A stretch of DNA of 64,000 nt from DATMER01 sp040349255 (lineage in GTDB: Bacteria; Acidobacteriota; Thermoanaerobaculia; Multivoradales; UBA5704). The first letter of the stretch is position 1. Each line of letters begins with the position of its first letter. Below are positions 57,000 to 64,000 of this stretch, in pieces. The stretch is from the NCBI GenBank assembly GCA_040349255.1, contig JBEQUE010000121.1:1-64000 (forward strand), in the 5' to 3' direction. The notes under the pieces are model-generated. The model made no database searches, had not been told where the DNA came from, and saw only the letters and a program-made list of their open reading frames with translations. A program made the position numbers and the translations under genes.

Positions 57000-58042
57000 G
57001 CGGCCCGGTCGTGCTCGACGCCCGGGACCGCAAGGCCGAGCACATCCGCCTGGCCCTGGAGCCGCGCATGCAGCTCGGCGGCCACAGCCACTGGGACGAC
57101 TATGGCTTCGGGCACGAGGCCCTGCCGGAGATCGACATGGCCGAGGTGGACACCTCGGTCGAGTTCCTCGGCCGCCGCCTGGCGGCGCCGCTGCTGATCT
57201 CCTGCATGACCGGCGGCACCGAGGCGGCCGGCCTCATCAACCGCAACCTGGCGGCCGGCGCCGAGCGCACCGCCGTGGCGGTGGGTGTCGGCTCGCAGCG
57301 CAAAGCGTTGGAAGATCCGGAGAAAGCTGATACCTTTCAGGTTCGCGAGGCCGCACCTTCGGTCCCTCTCCTGGCCAACCTCGGCGCCGTGCAGCTCAAC
57401 TACGGCATGGGCGTCCGGGAGTGCCGCCAGGCGGTCGACATGATCGGCGCGGACGCGCTCGTCCTGCATCTCAATCCGCTGCAGGAGGCGCTCCAGCCCG
57501 AGGGCCAGTGCGACTTCTCCGGGCTCCTCCCGAAGATCGGCGAGGTGGTCCGTTCGCTGGACGTCCCGGTGGTGGCGAAGGAGGTCGGCAGCGGCCTCTC
57601 CGAGAGGACCGCCCGCGCGCTGGCCGCGCAGGGGGTCCGGATCCTCGACACGGCCGGGACGGGCGGGACGAGCTGGGCGCGGATCGAGGCGCAGCGCTCG
57701 GGGGAGCTCGACCTCGGCGAGCTGTTCGCCGGCTGGGGCCTCCCGACCCCGCTCTCGATCCAGGAGGTCCGGCGGGTGGACGGGGTGACGGTGATCGCCA
57801 GCGGCGGCCTGCGCAACGGCATGGACGTCGCCAAGGCCCTGGCTCTCGGGGCCGACCTGGCCGGCATGGCGTACCCGTTCCTCCGCCCGGCGACCGAGTC
57901 GCCGGAACGGGTCGCCGGGCAGGTCGAGCGCATCGTCCGCGAGCTCAAGATCTGTATGTTCTGCCTGGGTGTGAAAACGGTCGCGGAGCTGCGCTCCGTC
58001 AAGCTCCGAAAGCTGAGCTCCGAAAAGGGCCCCGAGACATGA
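56996..58042 (+). CDS. fni: Type II isopentenyl-diphosphate isomerase (FMN)
   Basis: 348 residues from a TTG at 56996 that overlaps the upstream stop as TTGA; a GTG at 57011 is the alternative. Typical motifs: RKAEHIRLAL near the start, SCMTGGT, VGVGSQRKALED, VVAKEVGSG, TAGTGGTSWA and the flavin phosphate loop ASGGLRNGMDVAKALALGAD. It interconverts IPP and DMAPP using reduced FMN. The next gene overlaps by 4 bases. Confidence 0.92.
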   Translation: MSGPVVLDARDRKAEHIRLALEPRMQLGGHSHWDDYGFGHEALPEIDMAEVDTSVEFLGRRLAAPLLISCMTGGTEAAGLINRNLAAGAERTAVAVGVGSQRKALEDPEKADTFQVREAAPSVPLLANLGAVQLNYGMGVRECRQAVDMIGADALVLHLNPLQEALQPEGQCDFSGLLPKIGEVVRSLDVPVVAKEVGSGLSERTARALAAQGVRILDTAGTGGTSWARIEAQRSGELDLGELFAGWGLPTPLSIQEVRRVDGVTVIASGGLRNGMDVAKALALGADLAGMAYPFLRPATESPERVAGQVERIVRELKICMFCLGVKTVAELRSVKLRKLSSEKGPET

Positions 58043-59325
58043 GCAATTCAATTCAACCCCTCGTCCCCGCTGCCGCCGCGGCAGCATCGCAGGCATCGCG
58101 CCGTGAGGATCTGGTCCGCGCCCTGGTGCGAGGGGAGCTCCGGTTCCACGAGCTTCCGAAGGACCTCCCGGCCGAGGAGGCGGCGGAGATCCGCCGCCGC
58201 GCCGTGGAGCGGATGACCGAGACGCAGCTCGACAACATCGCCTACCACTCGCTCGACGTCCAGAAGGCCTCGCGCCGCAACTGCGAGAACTTCATCGGCG
58301 TGGCTCAGATCCCGATGGGCGTGGTCGGGCCTCTGCGGGTCCGCGGGCGCGCCGCCGACGGCGATTTCTACATCCCGCTCGCCACCACCGAGGCCGCCCT
58401 GGTGGCGAGCACGAACCGCGGCTGCGCGGCCCTCACCCAGGCCGGCGGCGCCGTGGTCCGGGTCGAGGACGTGGGCATGACCCGCGCGCCCGTGTTCCGC
58501 ACCTCGGGCATCCAGCAGACCCAGCAGTTCCTGCAGTGGATCCAGGACCACCACGAGGATCTGAAGCAGCTCACCGAGGCCACCAGCAAGCACCTGCGCC
58601 TCCTCGAGGTCCGCCCCTACACCTTCGGCACCACGGTCTTCCTGCGCTTCCGCTTCGACTCCGGCGACGCCATGGGCATGAACATGGCGACCATCGCCTG
58701 CGACCGCGCGGTCAACGACCTGATCGAGCCCGCCACCGGCGTGCCCTGCGTGGCGCTGTCGGGCAACTACTGCGTGGACAAGAAGCCGGCGAGCATCAAC
58801 TTCCAGGAAGGCCGCGGCAAGCGCATCTACGCCGAGATCCTGCTCGAGGCGCCGATCCTCCACCACCAGCTCAAGACGAACGCGCGCGACCTCGTCGAGG
58901 TGCAGTACCGCAAGAACCTGCTGGGCTCGATCGCGGCCGGCTCGATGGGCTTCAACGCGCACTACGCGAACGTGCTCGCGGCCTTCTTCATCGCCACGGG
59001 CCAGGATCCGGCGCACGTGGTCGAGGGCTCGATGGGCGTGACCTGCATCGAGGCGCGCGGCCCGGACTCGGTGTTCGCCTCGATCTACATGCCCGACGTC
59101 CCGCTGGGCGCGGTCGGCGGCGGCACGGCGCTCGAGACCCAGAGCGAGGCGCTCGCCATGCTCGGCGTGTCGCCCGATCCGGAGCGCCGCGGCGAGGCCG
59201 CCACCCGGCTGGCCGAGATCCTCGGCGCCGTCGTCCTGGCCGGCGAGCTGTCGCTCATGGCGGCCTTCACCTCCCAGGACCTGGCGCGGGCGCACCAGAA
59301 GCTCGGCCGCGGCGTCGAGGCTTGA
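58039..59325 (+). CDS. HMG-CoA reductase, class I type
   Basis: 428 residues, ATG overlapping the isomerase stop. Motifs of the family: RNCENFIGVAQIPMGVVGP, FDSGDAMGMNMAT (catalytic Asp and cofactor region), YCVDKKPASINF (catalytic Lys), GAVGGGT and a C-terminal LARAHQKLGR (catalytic His). No membrane domain, so a soluble bacterial/archaeal class I form. It reduces HMG-CoA to mevalonate. HMG-CoA synthase is not in the window. A small hairpin lies between its stop and the next gene. Confidence 0.95.
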   Translation: MSNSIQPLVPAAAAAASQASRREDLVRALVRGELRFHELPKDLPAEEAAEIRRRAVERMTETQLDNIAYHSLDVQKASRRNCENFIGVAQIPMGVVGPLRVRGRAADGDFYIPLATTEAALVASTNRGCAALTQAGGAVVRVEDVGMTRAPVFRTSGIQQTQQFLQWIQDHHEDLKQLTEATSKHLRLLEVRPYTFGTTVFLRFRFDSGDAMGMNMATIACDRAVNDLIEPATGVPCVALSGNYCVDKKPASINFQEGRGKRIYAEILLEAPILHHQLKTNARDLVEVQYRKNLLGSIAAGSMGFNAHYANVLAAFFIATGQDPAHVVEGSMGVTCIEARGPDSVFASIYMPDVPLGAVGGGTALETQSEALAMLGVSPDPERRGEAATRLAEILGAVVLAGELSLMAAFTSQDLARAHQKLGRGVEA

Positions 59326-59380
59326 TCCCGTTCCCCCTCTCCCCAGCCCTCTCCCCCGTTCCGGGAGAGAGGGAGCAGGA

Positions 59381-60451
59381 ATGACCTCCGTCTCGGCTCC
59401 CGGCAAGCTCATCCTCATGGGTGAGCATGCCGTCGTCTACGGCCGCCCGGCCCTGGTGGCGGCCATCGACCTCCGCCTTGCCGTCCGCCTCTCGGGCTCC
59501 GGAGAGGCCGGCGTCCGGCTCGACCTGCCGGGCCTCGGCGTCTCCGAGCAGATCTCCTGGGCTGAGGTCCGTGGCTACGCCCGCTCCGCCCGCGACCGCT
59601 GGGACGACTACTCGGCGCAGCCCGGTCCGGAGAGCTTCCACGAGATGCGCGGCGAGGACCCGGCCCACGTGGTCAAGGCCGCGCTGGGCGAGGCTGTCGA
59701 GGCGCTCGGCGAACCGGGAGGCGGCCTCGAGCTGCGGGTCGACTCGGAGCTGCCGCTCGGCTCCGGCTTCGGCAGCTCCGCGGCCACGGCCGTGGCGGTC
59801 GTCGCCGGCTTTTTCGCCTGGCGGTCGGCCAAGCCGGACCCGGAGACGGTCGAACGGTTGGCGCTGGAGGTCGAGCGCCGGCAGCACGGCCACCCGTCGG
59901 GCGTGGACGGCGCCACGATTCTGCGCGGCGGCGTCCTCCGGGCCAGGAAAAGGGCCGCGGGCGGCCTGGAGATCGAGCCGGTGCGGGTCCGCTCCTCGCT
60001 CCTGGGCCGGCTTCAGGTCTACGATACGGGTATGCCGCCCGAAGCGACCGGAGCCGTGGTCGCGGCGGTGCGGCGGCGGCGCGAGCGCGATCCGGGCTGG
60101 TTCGAGGAGGTCCTCGACCGGATCGAGGCCGCGACGGCCGCCTTTCAAGTGGAGCTGGAAAGAGAGGGAGAGGACCGGGACCGCGCTTTGCATCTGATCC
60201 GCGCGGCCCAGAGCTGCCTCGAGGAGATCGGAGTCGTTCCCGAGGCGGTCCGGGAGGCGGTGCGGCAGATCGAGGGCGAAGGCGGGGCCGCGAAGGTCTC
60301 CGGCGCCGGCTCGATCGCCGGTCCGGGCGCCGGATCGCTTCTGGTTTATCATCCGGACCCCGGGAGGCTGCGCGCCTGCGCCGCTCTAAGGACGTTCCCC
60401 TATCACGCTGTTCACCTCGGAGCCTCCGGGTTCCGCGAGGAGGCTGGATGA
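59381..60451 (+). CDS. mvk: Mevalonate kinase (GHMP family)
   Basis: 356 residues, ATG after GGGAGCAGGA. GHMP motifs: SAPGKLILMGEHAVVYGRPA, ELPLGSGFGSSAATAVAV (ATP loop), HPSGVDGATI (catalytic Asp region) and KVSGAGSIAGPGAG. It phosphorylates mevalonate at the 5-position. Its stop overlaps the next gene (ATGA at 60448-60451). It is the only kinase of the GHMP type in the operon besides the decarboxylase-family protein; no phosphomevalonate kinase is found. Confidence 0.9.
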   Translation: MTSVSAPGKLILMGEHAVVYGRPALVAAIDLRLAVRLSGSGEAGVRLDLPGLGVSEQISWAEVRGYARSARDRWDDYSAQPGPESFHEMRGEDPAHVVKAALGEAVEALGEPGGGLELRVDSELPLGSGFGSSAATAVAVVAGFFAWRSAKPDPETVERLALEVERRQHGHPSGVDGATILRGGVLRARKRAAGGLEIEPVRVRSSLLGRLQVYDTGMPPEATGAVVAAVRRRRERDPGWFEEVLDRIEAATAAFQVELEREGEDRDRALHLIRAAQSCLEEIGVVPEAVREAVRQIEGEGGAAKVSGAGSIAGPGAGSLLVYHPDPGRLRACAALRTFPYHAVHLGASGFREEAG

Positions 60452-61473
60452 GCAAGACCACCGTGGCCGCGCCCGCCAACATCGCGTTCATCAAGTACTG
60501 GGGTGCGCGGGACCTCGATCTGGCGCTCCCCATGAACCCGTCGATCTCGATGACGCTCGACCACTGCGTGACCCGCTGCACGGTCGAGATCCTCGACGGC
60601 GGGCACGACGAGATCTGGCTGAGCGAGCCGGACGGCGGCTTCGGAACTCCCGACTCCGAGTTCACCCGGCGCGTGGTGGAGCAGCTCGACCGCGTCCGCG
60701 CCTGGGCCGGCCGGGACGAGCCGTTCCGGGTCGCCACCCGCAACACCTTCCCGAGCGCGGCCGGCCTCGCCTCGTCGGCCTCGGGCTTCGCGGCGTTGAC
60801 GCTCGCCGCGGCCGGCGCCCTCGGCCGGTCGGAAGCGTCGGACCGGGAGATGTCCGAGCTCGCCCGCCGCAGCGGCTCGGGCTCGGCCGCCCGCTCCGTG
60901 CTCGGCGGCTACGTGGAGTGGCCCGACCCCGCCTCGCCCGGCGGCGTGGCGGGAACCAAGGACGAGCCGAGCTACGCCGTCCAGCTCGCCGAGGCCTCGC
61001 ACTGGGACCTGCGCGACGTCATCGCCGTGGTCGAGATCGGCCCGAAGGTGGTCTCCTCGCGCGACGGCCACCGCCTCGCCCACACCAGCCCGTACTACAC
61101 CAAGCGCCTGGAGCTCCTGCCCGAGCGCCTGCAGGGCGTGCGGCGCGCCATCGAGGCCCGCGATCTCAATCTCCTCGGCCCGATCCTGGAGCAGGAGGCG
61201 GTGGACCTGCACATCATCTCGATGTCCTCGAACCCGCCGATCTTCTACTGGAGCCCGGGCACGGTCGCGGTGCTGCGCGCCGTGCGCGAGCTGCGCCAGG
61301 AGGGTCTCGCCGCCTGGGCCACGCTCGACGCCGGCGCCAACGTCCACGTGATCTGCGACGCCGATTCCGAGGACGAGGTGGCCGAGCGCCTGGAGGACCT
61401 GCCGGCGGTCGGCTTCGTGATCCGCGACGGCGTCGGCGACGGTCCGGAGCCCGAGAACACCCACCTGTTCTGA
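60448..61473 (+). CDS. Mevalonate-diphosphate/phosphate decarboxylase family, probably phosphomevalonate decarboxylase
   Basis: 341 residues. Family motifs: PANIAFIKYWG near the start, FPSAAGLASSASGFAAL (ATP loop), RRSGSGSAARSVLGGYVEW (catalytic Ser/Arg) and TLDAGANVHVI (catalytic Asp). The residue after KYWG is Ala, where classical diphosphate enzymes have Lys (KYWGK), and MNPSISMTLD differs from the usual NSSIS. With isopentenyl phosphate kinase next door and no phosphomevalonate kinase, the likely substrate is mevalonate 5-phosphate, giving isopentenyl phosphate. The classical reaction cannot be excluded from sequence alone. Confidence 0.9.
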   Translation: MSKTTVAAPANIAFIKYWGARDLDLALPMNPSISMTLDHCVTRCTVEILDGGHDEIWLSEPDGGFGTPDSEFTRRVVEQLDRVRAWAGRDEPFRVATRNTFPSAAGLASSASGFAALTLAAAGALGRSEASDREMSELARRSGSGSAARSVLGGYVEWPDPASPGGVAGTKDEPSYAVQLAEASHWDLRDVIAVVEIGPKVVSSRDGHRLAHTSPYYTKRLELLPERLQGVRRAIEARDLNLLGPILEQEAVDLHIISMSSNPPIFYWSPGTVAVLRAVRELRQEGLAAWATLDAGANVHVICDADSEDEVAERLEDLPAVGFVIRDGVGDGPEPENTHLF

Positions 61474-62255
61474 TGCCACGATTTGATGGCGATACCGTTC
61501 TCGTCAAGCTCGGCGGGAGCCTGATCACCGAGAAGACGGACCCGCGCGGGGCGGTCCGGCGCGAGGTGCTCGCCCGCCTGGCCGGAGAGATCGCGAGCGC
61601 CTGGCCGCGCCTGCCGGAGCGCCTCGTGCTCGGCCATGGCAGCGGCTCGTTCGGTCACGTGGCCGCCCGCGAGCACGGGATCGCCGGGGGGCTCCGCTCG
61701 CCGGCCCAGCTCCCCGGCATCTCGAAGACCCAGGAGCGCGCCGCCGCGCTCCACCGCGAGGTGCTCTCGGCGCTCGCCGCGGCCGGCCTCTCCCCCTACT
61801 CCATCGCGCCGTCGAGCTGCATGGTCTTCGGCGGCGGCCGGCCGGCCGAGCTGTTCGACGCGCCGCTCCGCCTGGCGCTCGACGCCGGCCTGCTGCCGGT
61901 GGTCTACGGCGACGTGGTCATGGACCGCGAGCAGGGGGTCGCCATCTGCTCGACCGAGCGCATGCTCGAAATGCTCGCCGGCCGGCTGACCGTCCGCCGG
62001 GCGCTCTGGCTGGGCGAGACCGACGGCGTCTACGGCGAGGACGGCCAGACCCTCCCCCGGATCTCCAGCCTGGAAGGGCTGCGCTTCACCTCGCCGGCCG
62101 GCACCGACGTGACCGGCGGCATGCGCCACCGGGTGGAGACCGCGCTCGCCCTGGCGCGGCAGGGGGTGAGATCGGCGATCTTCAACGGGCTCGCGCCGGG
62201 CCTGCTGGAACGGGCGCTCCTCGGGGAGGCTGTGCCGGGCACCGAGATCAGGTGA
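61473..62255 (+). CDS. ipk: Isopentenyl phosphate kinase
   Basis: 260 residues; its ATG overlaps the previous stop (TGATG). Amino acid kinase fold: VLVKLGGSLITEK, the IPK-specific His in LGHGSGSFGHVAAREHG, VYGDVVMD and GTDVTGGM near the end. It phosphorylates isopentenyl phosphate to IPP, the last step of the alternative mevalonate pathway known in archaea and Chloroflexi. Placed between the decarboxylase and the prenyl-coupling enzyme. Confidence 0.9.
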   Translation: MPRFDGDTVLVKLGGSLITEKTDPRGAVRREVLARLAGEIASAWPRLPERLVLGHGSGSFGHVAAREHGIAGGLRSPAQLPGISKTQERAAALHREVLSALAAAGLSPYSIAPSSCMVFGGGRPAELFDAPLRLALDAGLLPVVYGDVVMDREQGVAICSTERMLEMLAGRLTVRRALWLGETDGVYGEDGQTLPRISSLEGLRFTSPAGTDVTGGMRHRVETALALARQGVRSAIFNGLAPGLLERALLGEAVPGTEIR

Positions 62256-62278
62256 GATCCGGGTACAATCGGCGAGCC

Positions 62279-63235
62279 ATGGACCGGGCACCCGAACGCA
62301 CCCTGGAGGACCTCGAGCGGCTGCTCGTCGCGTCGAGCCGGACGTTCGCCCTGGCCATCCCGCAGCTCCCCGCGCCGACCCGGCAGGAGGTGACGATCGC
62401 CTACCTGCTCTTCCGGATCGCGGACACCTTCGAGGATGCCTCGTCGTGGCCGCGGGCCCGCCGGGTCGAGGCCCTGGAACGCTTCGCCCATCTCCTGACG
62501 AACCCCGACCGGGACGAGATCCGCGAGGTGGCGCGGCAGTGGGCCGACGAGGTGCCCTGCGACCAGGAGGGCTACAAGGAGCTGCTGGCCGAGATCCCGT
62601 TCGTGTTCGACGCCTTCCTCGACCTCTCCCCCGCCGCCATCGGGCTGATCCGCGAGCACACCCTCCGCACCACCCTCGGCATGGCGGGCTTCGTGGACCG
62701 CATCGGCGAGGACGGCGAGATCCGCCTGGAGAGCCTCGCCGACCTGCGCCAGTACTGCTATGTGGTGGCGGGCATCGTCGGCGAGCTGCTCACCGAGCTG
62801 TTCCTCCTGGACCGTCCCGGCCTGGAGCCGGTCGCCGACGCGCTGCGCGAGCGCGCGCGACCGTTCGGCGAGGCCCTCCAGCTCGTCAACATCCTCAAGG
62901 ACTCGGCCTCCGACGCCACCGCGGGCCGGCGCTACCTGCCCGACGGCGTCGAGCGCGCCGACGTCCTGGCCCTGGCCCGCAACGACCTGGGGACGGCCAC
63001 CGACTACGTCCTGACCCTGCAGCGCGCCGGCGGCGAGCGCGGGCTCGTGGCCTTCATCGCGCTGCCCGTCCAGCTCGCCCATGCCACCCTCGACCGGGTG
63101 GAGACCGCGGGCCCCGGCTCCAAGCTGAGCCGGCCGGAGGTCTACGCCATCCTCAACCGGCTCCACCGTGCCCTGGACCGCAACGAGCCCGCGGTCACCG
63201 ATCCATCCGAGCCCATCCCCGCCGTCTGGCGATAG
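62279..63235 (+). CDS. Squalene/phytoene synthase-like enzyme
   Basis: 318 residues from the ATG at 62279. Motifs: SSRTFALAIPQLP, first Asp-rich RIADTFED, LRQYCYVVAGIVGELLTELF and second LVNILKDSASDATAGRRYLP. The two Asp clusters bind diphosphates in head-to-head condensation of two prenyl diphosphates. Whether squalene (C15) or phytoene (C20) is formed cannot be decided. Last enzyme of the isoprenoid run; no hopene cyclase or carotenoid gene follows in the window. Confidence 0.9.
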   Translation: MDRAPERTLEDLERLLVASSRTFALAIPQLPAPTRQEVTIAYLLFRIADTFEDASSWPRARRVEALERFAHLLTNPDRDEIREVARQWADEVPCDQEGYKELLAEIPFVFDAFLDLSPAAIGLIREHTLRTTLGMAGFVDRIGEDGEIRLESLADLRQYCYVVAGIVGELLTELFLLDRPGLEPVADALRERARPFGEALQLVNILKDSASDATAGRRYLPDGVERADVLALARNDLGTATDYVLTLQRAGGERGLVAFIALPVQLAHATLDRVETAGPGSKLSRPEVYAILNRLHRALDRNEPAVTDPSEPIPAVWR

Positions 63236-63247
63236 GTGAAACCCGCG

Positions 63248-64000
63248 ATGAAGCTCTCCTCCGTTCCCGTTCTTCTCGGTCTCCTCCTGGGAGCCTGCTC
63301 CGGCCAGCCGGGCCCGGCCCCAGCTCCGGCGTCCGCGCCTGCCGCACAGCCCGCCGCGGCTCGCGATCCCCACTCCTTCTCGCACCCGGACGAGGTCGCG
63401 GTGGACCATCTGAAGCTCGACCTGACCGTCGACTTCGACCAGCGCCAGCTCGCCGGCCGCGCCAGCCTGCGGCTCAAGGACCACACCGCCGACCGGCTCA
63501 TCCTGGACACCCGCGACCTCACCATCCGGCGCGTCACCCTCGACGAGGGAGCCGAGACCACCTTCACCCTCGGCGACGAGGTCAAGTTCCTGGGCCGGCC
63601 GCTGGAGATCCGGATCCAGCCCGGCACCAAGTGGGTCCACGTGGACTATGCCACCAGCCCGGACGCCGCCGCCCTCCAGTGGCTCAGCCCCGAGCAGACC
63701 ACGGCCGGCCGGCGGCCGTTCCTCCTCACGCAGTCCGAAGCCATCCTGGCGCGCACCTGGGCGCCGGTCCAGGACACGCCCGGCGTGCGCATGACCTACG
63801 AGGCCACCGTGCACGTCCCCAAGGACCTGCTGGCCGTGATGAGCGCCGAGAACCCGACCCAGAAGAACGCCCAGGGCGTCTACCAGTTCCGGATGCCGCA
63901 GCGCATCCCGTCCTACCTGCTGGCGCTGGCCGTGGGCGACCTCGAATTCAGGCCGCTCGGACCGCGCGCGGGCGTCTACGCCGAGCCCAACGTCGTCGAG
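63248..64000 (+). CDS. M1-family aminopeptidase lipoprotein, truncated by the window edge
   Basis: 251 codons visible. ATG at 63248 with AGGTGA upstream. A lipobox (VPVLLGLLLGAC, Cys17) and an Ala/Pro linker are followed by the M1 N-terminal beta domain: HPDEVAVDHLKLDLTVDF, FLLTQSEAILARTWAPVQD and PSYLLALAVGDLEFRPLG. This is the leukotriene-A4-hydrolase-like branch. The catalytic HExxH lies beyond base 64000. Confidence 0.88.
   Translation, partial: MKLSSVPVLLGLLLGACSGQPGPAPAPASAPAAQPAAARDPHSFSHPDEVAVDHLKLDLTVDFDQRQLAGRASLRLKDHTADRLILDTRDLTIRRVTLDEGAETTFTLGDEVKFLGRPLEIRIQPGTKWVHVDYATSPDAAALQWLSPEQTTAGRRPFLLTQSEAILARTWAPVQDTPGVRMTYEATVHVPKDLLAVMSAENPTQKNAQGVYQFRMPQRIPSYLLALAVGDLEFRPLGPRAGVYAEPNVVE

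Noticed and set aside
55991..58042. 683-residue frame fusing polyprenyl synthase region and isomerase
   Set aside because: The N-terminal half is a frame-shifted shadow of the polyprenyl synthase; the isomerase begins at the TTG at 56996.

Overview
This is a GC-rich (roughly two-thirds G+C) bacterial chromosome segment with dense gene packing, clear Shine-Dalgarno sites and many 4-base stop/start overlaps. The gene content (lipoproteins and beta-barrel proteins of a Gram-negative envelope, Rhs proteins, MopRC-like and CGDG...CDG cysteine repeats, a GG-leader class I lanthipeptide, NRPS/PKS genes and a bacterial mevalonate operon) suggests a soil or sediment Acidobacteriota lineage of the Thermoanaerobaculia kind, or less likely a myxobacterium. 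This placement is inference; no rRNA or marker gene is present.

Layout. 1-10065: divergent NRPS (A-T-C-A-T-C..., running off the left edge) and a one-module PKS (KS-AT-ACP-terminal reductase), probably one hybrid natural-product locus. 10106-12486: an S1/P1-type nuclease and an M1-like metallopeptidase, both without a clear export signal. 12493-21602: a membrane glycosyltransferase-like protein, a barrel-like outer membrane protein, and a 2034-residue SpvB/Rhs protein with a candidate immunity gene overlapping its stop. 21696-27072: a four-gene run centred on a TPR-CHAT (caspase-like) protease with a PEGA lipoprotein and a 4-TM protein. 27125-35649: minus-strand genes for a single-TM protein, an ankyrin protein, a transglutaminase-fold protein lacking the catalytic cysteine, a Cys-rich secreted protein and a 1318-residue mosaic surface protein.

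35650-36319 is non-coding and holds about sixteen ~20-bp repeats that change orientation in the middle, directly upstream of a small coiled-coil/winged-helix-like protein gene. Then come an MFS transporter, a class I lanthipeptide precursor with its own promoter and a terminator hairpin before a LanC cyclase gene (no LanB is present), a DJ-1/PfpI protein, a methyltransferase and small envelope proteins. 42941-46670 contains a metzincin protease and decayed toxin-antitoxin-like debris, including a duplicated small gene and a nucleotidyltransferase stump.

46664-50175 is an FkbH-I-J-K cassette that would make hydroxymalonyl-ACP, a PKS extender unit, without the FkbG methyltransferase. It is followed by a GH1 glycosidase, a PLP threonine/serine dehydratase-like enzyme, an XRE regulator behind a promoter and leader terminator, a PIN toxin/antitoxin pair and an aminotransferase.

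55896-63235 is a tight isoprenoid operon: polyprenyl synthase, type II IPP isomerase, HMG-CoA reductase, mevalonate kinase, a mevalonate (di)phosphate decarboxylase-family protein, isopentenyl phosphate kinase and a squalene/phytoene synthase-like enzyme. Phosphomevalonate kinase is absent while isopentenyl phosphate kinase is present, which points to the alternative (decarboxylate first, phosphorylate second) mevalonate route. The window ends inside an M1 aminopeptidase lipoprotein gene.
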